Assembly: GCA_943369485.1 (NCBI GenBank)
Contig: CALRNH020000010.1
Coordinates: forward strand, 1 to 64,000
From: ATX-6F1 sp943369485
Lineage (GTDB): Bacteria > Cyanobacteriota > Cyanobacteriia > PCC-6307 > Cyanobiaceae
Direction of reading: 5' to 3'
Length of the DNA: 64,000 nt
Below are positions 36,194 through 43,759 of the stretch, in pieces; position 1 is the stretch's first letter; the number at the start of each line of letters is the position of its first letter. Under the pieces are notes generated by a model. The model saw only the letters and a list, made by a program, of their open reading frames with translations, was not told the DNA's origin and ran no database searches. A program made the position numbers and the translations under genes.

Positions 36194-36478
36194 ATGACGA
36201 CCCTGCCTGCTGCGTTGACCCATGCGAATGGCTCCAAGTCGCAGCGAAGGGGATGGGCTGGCCCCACCAGCGTGCTGCTCAAGGCCGTTGCCGCTCCGGC
36301 GATGGCCCAGGGGGTGGTGCCCAAGCTGGGGAACATCTGCCCCCTGGGCGATGTGGACACCCTCAACGGCAAGTGCGCCACCCTGGGCCTGACGAACTAC
36401 ATCGTGATGTCGACCCACGGCAAGGCCTGCCTGTCGGGCTGGATGAACGTCGGTGGGCGCTCTTGCCGCTGCCAATGA
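36194..36478 (+). CDS. Small cysteine-rich, probably exported protein
   Basis: This 94-residue protein has a basic N terminus and a moderately hydrophobic segment (SVLLKAVAAPAMAQG) that could be cut after AMA. The mature part of about 56 residues contains five Cys (GNICPLG, GKCATLG, KACLSGW, GRSCRCQ) and several Gly turns. It resembles small secreted picocyanobacterial proteins with the pattern CPLG...GKC...ACxxGWMNVGG. Its stop overlaps the start of the glutamine amidotransferase gene (ATGA), so the two are translationally coupled. No modification enzymes lie nearby. Function unknown. Confidence 0.7.
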   Translation: MTTLPAALTHANGSKSQRRGWAGPTSVLLKAVAAPAMAQGVVPKLGNICPLGDVDTLNGKCATLGLTNYIVMSTHGKACLSGWMNVGGRSCRCQ

Positions 36479-37233
36479 AACTCCAGATCCTGCAACATCT
36501 CGATCGGGAAGGGCCCGACTTGATCGCCGGCTGCGCCGCCGACCGAGGCTGGGACATCAGCGTGGTGCGCCACCACCGGGGCGAGCCCCTGCCCACCTAC
36601 GACCACGACGATCCATCGCTGCTGGTGGTTCTCGGCGGATCGATGGGGGTGGGTGACCTGGCGGATCCGGCCTACGCCTGGCTGGCTGGGGAATCCAACC
36701 TGATCGCTACCCGTCTGGCCGCCCGTCACCCGGTGCTCGGCATCTGCCTGGGGGCCCAATTGCTGGCCCATGCCGCCGGCGGCAGTGTGGTGCCGCTCAC
36801 CGTCGGCGATCCGCCGCTGCCGCTGCGGGAGGTTGGCTGGGGGGCCGTCCACTGGACCGCCAACACCAGTGAAGAGCCCGTGCTCGACGGACTGGCCGCC
36901 AGCGAACTGGTCCTGCACTGGCACGGCGACCGCATCCAGTTGCCGCCCGGGGCCACCCTGCTGGGCTCCAGTCTCCACTGCCCGGAGCAGTTCTTCCGGC
37001 TCGGTCAGCACGCCTGGGGACTGCAGTTCCACGTGGAGGTGGGCGCTGAAGCCCTCGCACTCTGGCTCGACGAAGACCACGACTACGTGCGCGGCGCCCT
37101 GGGGCCCGACGGGGCCGACCGCCTGCGCGCGGGCCAGCGGCGCTGGGGGGATGCCGTGGCCCGCACCGGGACCCGGCTGATCCACAACATCTTTGATCGC
37201 ATCGAAGCGCACCAGAACCAGTTGATGCCCTGA
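36475..37233 (+). CDS. Class I glutamine amidotransferase domain protein
   Basis: This 252-residue protein is a stand-alone class I glutamine amidotransferase, similar to GMP synthase-type GATase domains. The triad is visible: Cys in PVLGICLGAQLLAHAAGG near residue 86, and His and Glu in WGLQFHVEVGAEA near 185. The oxyanion Gly is in VVLGGSMGVGD. Such proteins hydrolyse glutamine or act on gamma-glutamyl compounds; the acceptor here is unknown. Its ATG overlaps the stop of the small Cys-rich protein gene. Confidence 0.88.
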   Translation: MKLQILQHLDREGPDLIAGCAADRGWDISVVRHHRGEPLPTYDHDDPSLLVVLGGSMGVGDLADPAYAWLAGESNLIATRLAARHPVLGICLGAQLLAHAAGGSVVPLTVGDPPLPLREVGWGAVHWTANTSEEPVLDGLAASELVLHWHGDRIQLPPGATLLGSSLHCPEQFFRLGQHAWGLQFHVEVGAEALALWLDEDHDYVRGALGPDGADRLRAGQRRWGDAVARTGTRLIHNIFDRIEAHQNQLMP

Positions 37234-37242
37234 ACGCCCAAC

Positions 37243-37689
37243 TCAGAAACGGCGGTTCACCTGGTTGGTGGCCAACTGCACCTCCCGCAGCAGCTGCAGC
37301 AGGGCGCCCATCAACGACAACATCGCCACCACGAACAGGGGCACCACGATCGGTGCCAGATCGATCGAGGCCACCGCACTGATGAACACCACCGCCACCA
37401 CCACCGACACCAGCAGCGCCGTGACCGTGCAGCAGGTGATCGCCCCGTTGATCAGGCGGATCCGTTGCTTCTGCACCCCCAGCTCCAGCCGCACACGCCG
37501 ACTGCCCGAGACATCGCTGTGCTCACCTGTCTCCTGAAGCACATTGGCCCGGTCGATGATTCGAGCGAGGCGATTGCTGAGCACCCCAAGCAATCCCGAG
37601 ATGCCTGTGAGCAGAAACACCGGTGCCACCGAGAGCTGGATCGCCTTGGCCAGGCCGATGACGGGGGCATCCGGCGAGGTCAGCAACAA
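37243..37689 (-). CDS. DUF2721 family membrane protein
   Basis: This 148-residue membrane protein has an N-terminal helix (LSVAPVFLLTGISGLLGVLS), a soluble stretch rich in Arg and Glu (RLARIIDRANVLQE, about 40-75) and two C-terminal helices (CTVTALLVSVVVAVVFISAVA and VVPLFVVAMLSLMGALLQLL). This order fits DUF2721. Function unknown. It is convergent with the amidotransferase gene (gap 9 bases) and divergent from osmC (gap 51 bases). Confidence 0.82.
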   Translation of the reverse strand: MLLTSPDAPVIGLAKAIQLSVAPVFLLTGISGLLGVLSNRLARIIDRANVLQETGEHSDVSGSRRVRLELGVQKQRIRLINGAITCCTVTALLVSVVVAVVFISAVASIDLAPIVVPLFVVAMLSLMGALLQLLREVQLATNQVNRRF

Positions 37690-37740
37690 AACGGGGGGGA
37701 ACGATGCCAGCTGTCAGCCTATGGGCTAGCCAACGGACCC

Positions 37741-38151
37741 ATGACCACGATCCACTGCCGCTACGACGGCCAGCTCCGCTGCCACGCCCTTCACGCTCCC
37801 TCCGGTAGCGAGCTGGAGACCGATGCCCCCAGCGACAACCAGGGCAAGGGGGAGCGCTTCTCCCCCACTGATCTGGTGGCCACGGCCCTGGCCAGTTGCA
37901 TCCTCACGATCATGGGCATCACCGCCGACCGCCACGGCTGGAGTATCGACGGCTGCACCGCCAGGGTGGAAAAAATCATGACCACCGCCGGCGTGCGCCG
38001 GATCGAAACCCTCAAGGTTTGGATCACGGTGCCAGGGGCGTTGGGCGAAGAGCCCCAGCGGCGGCTGATGGCGGCCGGCGAGGGCTGTCCGGTGAAGCGC
38101 AGCCTCGAGGGTGCGGTGGCCATGGAACTGCACTGGACCTTCAGGGCTTGA
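37741..38151 (+). CDS. OsmC-family peroxiredoxin-like protein
   Basis: It probably reduces organic hydroperoxides in the cytoplasm through two cysteines. The 136-residue protein has both: the first in LVATALASCILTIMG near residue 60, the second in AGEGCPVKRSLEGA near 120. The spacing fits OsmC/Ohr, and SPTDLVATALA is the family signature. It starts at ATG 37741 directly at the beginning of the fold. Its 3' end overlaps the convergent gene by 11 bases. Confidence 0.9.
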   Translation: MTTIHCRYDGQLRCHALHAPSGSELETDAPSDNQGKGERFSPTDLVATALASCILTIMGITADRHGWSIDGCTARVEKIMTTAGVRRIETLKVWITVPGALGEEPQRRLMAAGEGCPVKRSLEGAVAMELHWTFRA

Positions 38152-38542
38152 ACGTTTCGGCGGCCCGTTTCGAGGCCTCCTGCACGTAGGCCTCGCTGAT
38201 CTCACAGGTCGCGTTCAGACCCTTGTAGAGGTCGTCAGCGAGGCTCTCGGTGGCCGGTGCCACCGCCACCCAGGCCCCATCGGGATCGAAGCCCGTCTTG
38301 AGGAGGATCTCCCGCGCCAGGCTGCGGGAGCGGTTCAGCCCCATGGCCAGGCGCGTGGAATAGCAGAGGGTCAGCGCCCGAGCCATGGCGTACGCCCCCA
38401 GCTCCTGGGCCGTGGGTTGCAACGGTGACGCGGCCAGCGGTCTGGCCGCCAGAGTCAGCAGAGCCGTGGTCAGGGCAATGGCGCAAGCAGCCGCTCGCCC
38501 GTAACCCCGAGCGATGGGCGGCTGTGGCAGGTTGAGCGCCAT
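38141..38542 (-). CDS. Exported protein of unknown function
   Basis: This protein of about 133 residues has a signal-peptide-like hydrophobic stretch (AAACAIALTTALLTLAARPLAAS). A helical mature part of about 95 residues follows, with two Cys (ALTLCYST, NATCEIS). It shows no known domain. The ATG at 38542 shares the CCATGG with the carboxypeptidase start on the other strand; an alternative ATG lies at 38554, inside that gene. The 3' end overlaps osmC. Confidence 0.65.
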   Translation of the reverse strand: MALNLPQPPIARGYGRAAACAIALTTALLTLAARPLAASPLQPTAQELGAYAMARALTLCYSTRLAMGLNRSRSLAREILLKTGFDPDGAWVAVAPATESLADDLYKGLNATCEISEAYVQEASKRAAETFKP

Positions 38543-40103
38543 GGGCAAGGCCATCGACCATCTCCGCTCCCATCTTCATGGCACCCGGCTGCTGGGGAGC
38601 ATCCAGAGCACCCTCTATTTCGACCAGAACACCCTGATGCCCGCCGCTGGGGCCGACTGGCGGGGGGAGCAGCTGGCCCTGCTCGCCCGCTTGCTCCATG
38701 GCCGCCAGAGCAGCGCCGCCTACGGGGATCTGATCGAGGCCGCGGCACTGGAACTGGAGCGCGCGCACCAGGCGGATCCAACGGCCGCCGCAGCCATGGA
38801 TCCAGGCTGGCCGCGCAACCTGGAGTTGCTGCGCCAGGACCTCCGGCGCCAGCGGAACCAGGACCCGGCCCTGGTGGGCCGCCTGGTGGAAGCCCAGTCG
38901 CGGGGGTACAGCCTCTGGCAGGAGGCGCGCTCGCGCTCCGATTTCGAGCTTTTCGCTCCCGCCCTCACAGAACTGATAGGCCTGCGCCGTGAACAGGCCG
39001 CCCAGCTGGCGGTGGGTGAAACTGCCTCTGATGGGGAGCCCCGCAGCTGCTGGGAAACCCTGGCCCAGCCCTTCGAACCTGAGATCAGCAAGCTGCGGCT
39101 GAACGTGCTGTTCACCCCCCTGCGCCAGCGCTTGCCGGCCCTGCTGGATCGGGTTCGGGGGCGACGGCCCCAGGGCGGCGGCGGGCGGGAACCGGTGGAA
39201 CTTCCGGAGGCGGTTCAGCTCGAGCTCTGCCAGATCCTGCTTCAAGACTGGGGTTTCGACGGACGCATCGCCGCACTGGCCCGCTCGCCCCATCCCTTCT
39301 CCTGCACCCTGGGGCCCTCGGACTTCCGGCTCACCACGCGCATCGTGCCCGGTTCGCCCTATTCCGCCTTCCTGGCCACCGCCCATGAATGGGGCCACTC
39401 CCTCTACGAGCAGGGCCTGCCCCGCCGCGCCGACCAGTGGTTCGCCTGGCCCCTGGGGGATGCCACCTCCATGGGCGTGCATGAGAGCCAATCGCTGTTC
39501 TGGGAATGCCGGGTGGCCCGGAGCGGAAGCTTCGCCGGCCGCTGGCATCCCCGCTTCAAGGCGGCGCTGGGGGGCGACCCCTGGGGCTCAGCGGAGAACT
39601 TCTGGCGTGCGCTGAACCCGCTCGAAGCCGGCCTCAACCGCGTGGAGGCCGATGAGCTCAGCTACGGCCTGCATATCCTGCTGCGCTACGAGCTGGAGCT
39701 GGCCCTGCTGGAAGGTGACCTGCCCGTGGAGGCCCTGCCCAGCGAATGGAACCGGCTGATGCAGGAGCTGCTGGGGCTCACCCCGGCCCACGACGGCGAG
39801 GGCTGCCTGCAGGACGTTCATTGGAGCGAAGGGCTGTTCGGCTACTTCCCCTCCTATCTGTTGGGGCATCTGATCTCCGCCCAGTTCAGCGCTTCGATGG
39901 AGGATGACCTGGGGCCGATCGAGGCCCGGGTGGCAGCAGGCGAGGAGAAGGCGTTGCTGGGCTGGTTGCGGGAGCACGTGCATCCCCTGGGCCGCAGCGT
40001 CGATGGCGCAGAGCTGGTGGAGCGTGTGAGTGGCCAGCCCCTGAGCGCTGATCCTTTCCTGGCTTACCTGGAGGACAAGCTGGAACGGCTGGAGGCCGCC
40101 TGA
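38541..40103 (+). CDS. Carboxypeptidase, family M32 (Taq type)
   Basis: It removes C-terminal residues from peptides in the cytoplasm with a metal ion. The 520 residues match M32 length. The metal site is FLATAHEWGHSLYEQG near residue 284 (HExxH), and the third ligand Glu in GVHESQSLFWECRV about 30 residues on, as expected. The start has the family pattern RLLGSIQSTLYFDQNTLMP. ATG 38541 gives MGKAIDHLRSHLHG. Its start codon overlaps that of the divergent exported protein gene by two bases. The pyrophosphatase gene follows after 55 bases. Confidence 0.93.
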   Translation: MGKAIDHLRSHLHGTRLLGSIQSTLYFDQNTLMPAAGADWRGEQLALLARLLHGRQSSAAYGDLIEAAALELERAHQADPTAAAAMDPGWPRNLELLRQDLRRQRNQDPALVGRLVEAQSRGYSLWQEARSRSDFELFAPALTELIGLRREQAAQLAVGETASDGEPRSCWETLAQPFEPEISKLRLNVLFTPLRQRLPALLDRVRGRRPQGGGGREPVELPEAVQLELCQILLQDWGFDGRIAALARSPHPFSCTLGPSDFRLTTRIVPGSPYSAFLATAHEWGHSLYEQGLPRRADQWFAWPLGDATSMGVHESQSLFWECRVARSGSFAGRWHPRFKAALGGDPWGSAENFWRALNPLEAGLNRVEADELSYGLHILLRYELELALLEGDLPVEALPSEWNRLMQELLGLTPAHDGEGCLQDVHWSEGLFGYFPSYLLGHLISAQFSASMEDDLGPIEARVAAGEEKALLGWLREHVHPLGRSVDGAELVERVSGQPLSADPFLAYLEDKLERLEAA

Positions 40104-40158
40104 GGTCAGCGACCAGGGCTCCGTAGGATGCCGGCCGACGCTCCAACCGCATTCCTTC

Positions 40159-40749
40159 ATGGCCAATATCGACCATCCCCCCAGCCGCTTCCAGCTCAAC
40201 CTGCTGCACGTGCTGCCGGCCTTTGCCGATGAAGCGGGCGGGCGCCTGAACGCGATCGTGGAGCTCAACTCCAACACGATCAACAAGTACGAACTGATCA
40301 CTGAAACGGGCCAGCTGAAGCTCGATCGGGTTGGGTTTTCGTCCCTCGCCTACCCCTTTGCCTATGGCTGCCTTCCCCGTACCTGGGACGAGGACGGCGA
40401 TCCCCTCGACATCGAGATCGTCAATGTCACCGAACCGCTCGTACCAGGGAGCCTGGTGGAGGCCCGGATCATCGGCATCATGAAGTTCGACGATGGCGGC
40501 GAGGTGGACGACAAGGTGATTGCGGTGCTGGCCGATGACAAGCGGGTCGACCACATCAGCAGCTACGAGCAACTGGGCGAGCACTGGATCAAGGAAACCA
40601 CCTATTACTGGGAGCACTACAAGGACCTCAAGAAGCCGGGCACCTGCAAGGTGAATGGCTTCTTCGGCGTTGCAGAAGCTGTCAAAATCATCAAGGAATG
40701 CGAAAGCCGCTACCTCGAGTTGATCGAACCCCAGCTGGTGAACGGATGA
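40159..40749 (+). CDS. Family I inorganic pyrophosphatase (paralogue A)
   Basis: It should hydrolyse pyrophosphate to phosphate with Mg2+, pulling biosynthetic reactions forward. The 196-residue protein keeps the family I residues: NKYE (Lys, Glu), KLDRV (Arg), YPFAYG (two Tyr), the complete D-G-D-P-L-D metal motif near residue 75, GEVDDKVIAV and EHYKDLKK. It is longer at the N terminus than the classical enzyme, with an extra LLHVLPAFADEAGGRLN. A second family I gene is at the right edge (63531); they are only distantly similar. Its stop overlaps the start of the L,D-transpeptidase gene (ATGA). Confidence 0.93.
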   Translation: MANIDHPPSRFQLNLLHVLPAFADEAGGRLNAIVELNSNTINKYELITETGQLKLDRVGFSSLAYPFAYGCLPRTWDEDGDPLDIEIVNVTEPLVPGSLVEARIIGIMKFDDGGEVDDKVIAVLADDKRVDHISSYEQLGEHWIKETTYYWEHYKDLKKPGTCKVNGFFGVAEAVKIIKECESRYLELIEPQLVNG

Positions 40750-41429
40750 CCTCCCCCTCCCTCCAATCTCGCGCCATCACCAAACACACGGGCGGGCCTC
40801 TGAGCCGGCCCCGTTCCGTGGCCTTTGGCCTCGGCGTCACCGTCGCCTGCATCGCCGCGGGGGCCTTGATGGCGGTCCCCCTGCGGGCAGCCGAACCGAC
40901 CACCGCCTCCGCAGTGGCGCCTGCAGCGGCACCTGCAGCGGCCTCGCCCGCCATCCCATCGGCAGCGAAGGCGCCTGTCCCGGCAACGGGGGTGCCCCTC
41001 CGGGCCAACCCGCCCGTGGCGGCCGTCACCAGTACCAAGGTGATCATCCTTTCCCTGGGCCGGCGGGAGATCAGCCTCAAGAACGACGGCAAGCTGGTCG
41101 GCAGCTGGCCGGTGGTGATCGGCGCCCCGGGAACGCCCACACCCACGGGCAGTTTCAAGGTGCAGAACATGGTGATCAACCCCAAGTACCAGAGCACCGT
41201 GAGCGGCAAGATCAACCACACCACCGGTCCCTCCGGTCCCCTGGGTGATCGCTGGATCGGTTTCCACTCCAAGGGCAAGGACGATTTCGGCATCCACGGC
41301 ACACCCTGGCCCTGGTGGGTGGACGCCCGCGCGGCCGTCAGCCATGGCTGTGTGCGCATGAAGAATGAGCACGTGAGGCTGCTGTTCGACCAGGTGGAGA
41401 TCGGCACGCCCGTGGTGGTCAAACCCTGA
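40746..41429 (+). CDS. L,D-transpeptidase (YkuD domain), exported
   Basis: It probably forms 3-3 cross-links in peptidoglycan or attaches proteins to it. The 227-residue protein has a membrane or signal segment (FGLGVTVACIAAGALMAVPLRA). An Ala/Pro-rich linker spans about 60-95. The YkuD domain carries TGSFKVQNMVINPKYQS, GIHGTPWPW and the catalytic SHGCVRMKNEHVRLL with His and Cys. It starts at ATG overlapping the pyrophosphatase stop, so the two are translationally coupled. A terminator lies about 90 bases after the stop. Confidence 0.92.
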   Translation: MTSPSLQSRAITKHTGGPLSRPRSVAFGLGVTVACIAAGALMAVPLRAAEPTTASAVAPAAAPAAASPAIPSAAKAPVPATGVPLRANPPVAAVTSTKVIILSLGRREISLKNDGKLVGSWPVVIGAPGTPTPTGSFKVQNMVINPKYQSTVSGKINHTTGPSGPLGDRWIGFHSKGKDDFGIHGTPWPWWVDARAAVSHGCVRMKNEHVRLLFDQVEIGTPVVVKP

Positions 41430-41518
41430 AGCAAATCTGCAAATCAGTGCCAGGCAGCCCCCAAAGCTGCCTCTGGCCCTGATCAGAAGCCCTTGAGGTC
41501 GCTACATTCTCCGCATCT

Positions 41519-41543
41519 AGGGGTCCTCAGTGACCCTTTTTTT
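41519..41543 (+). terminator. Terminator or attenuator after the L,D-transpeptidase gene
   Basis: A stem AGGGGTC (41519-41525) with GACCCTT (41532-41538), one G-T pair and a 6-base loop, runs into seven T residues (41537-41543). It is 90 bases after the transpeptidase stop and 40 bases before the start of the 57-residue gene. It therefore ends the first transcript or attenuates the second. Confidence 0.75.
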
Positions 41544-41582
41544 CTTGTCAAACTCCTCCACGAACAACGCGGGAGCCCGCGC

Positions 41583-41756
41583 ATGAACCAAGACCTCCCG
41601 CACCCCCAGGCCCATTCAGTGGTGAGCACCAGCCTCAAGTGGGGTGAAGACGGTGAACTCTCACGGGTCGATCGCGATCGGCTGCTGGAACTGCTCTGCG
41701 CCGTTGACCCGGTGGCCACCGTGATGATCGATCAACTGGGCAGCGGCAACGCCTGA
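41583..41756 (+). CDS. Small hypothetical protein
   Basis: This 57-residue acidic protein (MNQDLPHPQAHSVVSTSLKW at the start, then a helix VDRDRLLELLCAVDP) shows a regular composition and no membrane segment. It starts with ATG 41583. The upstream reading frame runs through the terminator hairpin and is unlikely to be used. The 3' end overlaps the convergent ClC gene by 25 bases. Function unknown. Confidence 0.5.
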   Translation: MNQDLPHPQAHSVVSTSLKWGEDGELSRVDRDRLLELLCAVDPVATVMIDQLGSGNA

Positions 41757-43759
41757 AGCTCGGATGGTGCGATCACCCGTCTGGCGATGGCCTGGGCCAT
41801 GCCATCGCGGCTGGCCATTCCCTTGAGAGCGGCCAAAGGGAGGCCGAGCTTAGGAAGCCCATGGGGCAAGGGAGATGGTTGGGGGGCGAGATGGAGGGCA
41901 AACACCGGCAGCTGTCTCAGATCATTGGGGAGCAGCTGATCCTCCAACTGGGACAGGTTGGCGTCCTCGCTCAGCCAGACCAGGTCGGAGCGGCGGCACT
42001 CCTCGACGCTCAGTTCATCCTTGTCGCTGCTGATGCCCCGCTGCAGATCAACCAAGGTCACCAGAGCAATCACCATGCCATCGCGTTCGACGATCAGGCA
42101 ATGGCCATGGGCCGCCACCAACTGAACGAGGGCGTCCCGGGCGGGGGTGCCTGCGGCGAGCACCAGGGGAGCCTCAGAATCGAAGGCTTCCTGCACCGGC
42201 AGGGCACGCAGCTTCCGGCGCCGCTCCTGCTCCATCGGATCGGCCCCCAGCAAACCTGGATCCACCAGACCCTGCCAACGCTCCACCAGGAGGGCGCTCA
42301 GCCCTGCGGCCGCCATCAATGGCAGAACAATCCGAATGTCACGGGTGAGCTCAAACAGCAGCAGCAGGGCCGTGAGCGGGGCGCGGGCACTGCCCGCCAG
42401 CACCGCGGCCATGCCGACCATGGCGTAAGCCGGAGGTTCGGCCACCGGCAGATGCAGGCCGCTGTCTCCGAGGATCTGGCCGTAGCAATTGCCCAGAACA
42501 GCCCCCAAGAACAGGGAGGGGGCAAAACCGCCGCCGACGAAGCCGGTGGCGTTGCTGAGCCCAGTGGCCAGCAATTTGACGACCAGCAGCGCCAACAGGG
42601 TGGTCAGGGCCACGCCGCCCTGGTTGCCCAGCAGCGCTTCGATCGTGTCGTAGCCGACCCCAAGCACCTGGGGAAAGCCCAGGGCCATCAGCCCCACCCC
42701 GAGTCCCCCCAGGGTCGTGATCAGCCAGCCAGGCAGCCGACTCAAATAGCTCTGAACCCTGTCGCTGCGGCCGGCCGCCAGCAGACTCACCAGGGCCCAG
42801 GACATCAGGCTGGCCACCACCCCCAGGCCCAGGTAAAGGGGCAACTCCAGCAGCGAGCGCACCTCATAGGAGGGCAGACGGAAGATCGGATCGTCCCCCA
42901 GGGCCAGCTGGGTGACCAGGGTGCTGGCAATGGCGGCCACCAGCACGGCGCGAAGGCTGGGTCGCCCGGGGATTGAGCTGTAGGAGCCCTCAAAGGCGAA
43001 GAACACGCCGGCAATCGGAGCCTTGAACCCCGCCGCAAGGCCCGCCGCCACCCCAGCCGCTACCAGGGCCTTCTGGGACTGGGGCGCGACCGCTCCCTTG
43101 AGGCCCACCCATAAGCCAAGGTTTCCCCCGCTTTCCACACTCGGGCCCTCCGGCCCGAGGGAGGCGCCACTGCCCAGGCTCAAGGAGGCCGCCACAAGGC
43201 GCAGCAGCGGCAGACGTGGGGCGGCCTTCACGGCCCCGTCGGCCATCGCCATCAAGCTGGGCAGGCTCGGACCCAGGTTGCCGCCTACCTGCCTGAGCAA
43301 CCCCACCCCCAGGCCACCGATCATCGGCACCACCACCACCGGCCAAAGGGCCAGCCAAGCCAGCGGCCTGGCTGGCAACGGCAGGGGCGGCAACGGCTCC
43401 GGAGGAGGTGGTGGTGGCGGCAACAACCCCAGACCACCCAGACCAAGTTGCAGCAGAGCCCTCAGGGGCGTGCCGTTATCGAGGGGCACCAGAACCTCGA
43501 CCGGCAGCGGTGCCGGAGGCTCGGGGTGCCCAGCGAGGCCCAGCAACAGGTCGACCACCGGACCGAACAGAACATTGTTGATGAAGCCGAGCAGTTCGTG
43601 GAACCCCACCACCGCCGCTCCGGTGAGGATCCCCACCAGGGCGGCCCAGGCCAGCAGACTCCACTGGAACGGCAGCTGCAGGGACTCACCCTCAAGCTCC
43701 GCTGCCGCCGCGGGAAGGGAGGAGACGACCAGCTCAGGCCTCGGGTCGGACGATTGCAA
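41732..43759 (-). CDS. ClC-family chloride channel or transporter with CBS domains
   Basis: It moves chloride across the membrane. The protein has about 675 residues. Family marks are GSGASLGPEGPS near 196 (external gating Glu204), KAPIAGVFFAFEGSY near 247-260 and GGGFAPSLFLGAVLG near 415. Gly258 stands where exchangers have the second, proton-relaying Glu. A run of seven prolines (about 114-120) lies in a loop after the first helix. The C terminus has two CBS-like repeats (EAPLVLAAGTPARDALVQL and SDLVWLSEDANLSQLEDQLL). TTG 43759 is preceded by GGAGGAG six bases away, inside the end of hemC; a start at 43804 would overlap hemC by 71 bases. Confidence 0.9.
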   Translation of the reverse strand: MQSSDPRPELVVSSLPAAAAELEGESLQLPFQWSLLAWAALVGILTGAAVVGFHELLGFINNVLFGPVVDLLLGLAGHPEPPAPLPVEVLVPLDNGTPLRALLQLGLGGLGLLPPPPPPPEPLPPLPLPARPLAWLALWPVVVVPMIGGLGVGLLRQVGGNLGPSLPSLMAMADGAVKAAPRLPLLRLVAASLSLGSGASLGPEGPSVESGGNLGLWVGLKGAVAPQSQKALVAAGVAAGLAAGFKAPIAGVFFAFEGSYSSIPGRPSLRAVLVAAIASTLVTQLALGDDPIFRLPSYEVRSLLELPLYLGLGVVASLMSWALVSLLAAGRSDRVQSYLSRLPGWLITTLGGLGVGLMALGFPQVLGVGYDTIEALLGNQGGVALTTLLALLVVKLLATGLSNATGFVGGGFAPSLFLGAVLGNCYGQILGDSGLHLPVAEPPAYAMVGMAAVLAGSARAPLTALLLLFELTRDIRIVLPLMAAAGLSALLVERWQGLVDPGLLGADPMEQERRRKLRALPVQEAFDSEAPLVLAAGTPARDALVQLVAAHGHCLIVERDGMVIALVTLVDLQRGISSDKDELSVEECRRSDLVWLSEDANLSQLEDQLLPNDLRQLPVFALHLAPQPSPLPHGLPKLGLPLAALKGMASRDGMAQAIARRVIAPSELQALPLPS

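Noticed and set aside
36194..36478. Lanthipeptide or other modified peptide precursor
   Set aside because: The Cys-rich C terminus looked suggestive, but there is no LanM, radical SAM or C39 protease gene nearby, and no double-Gly leader.
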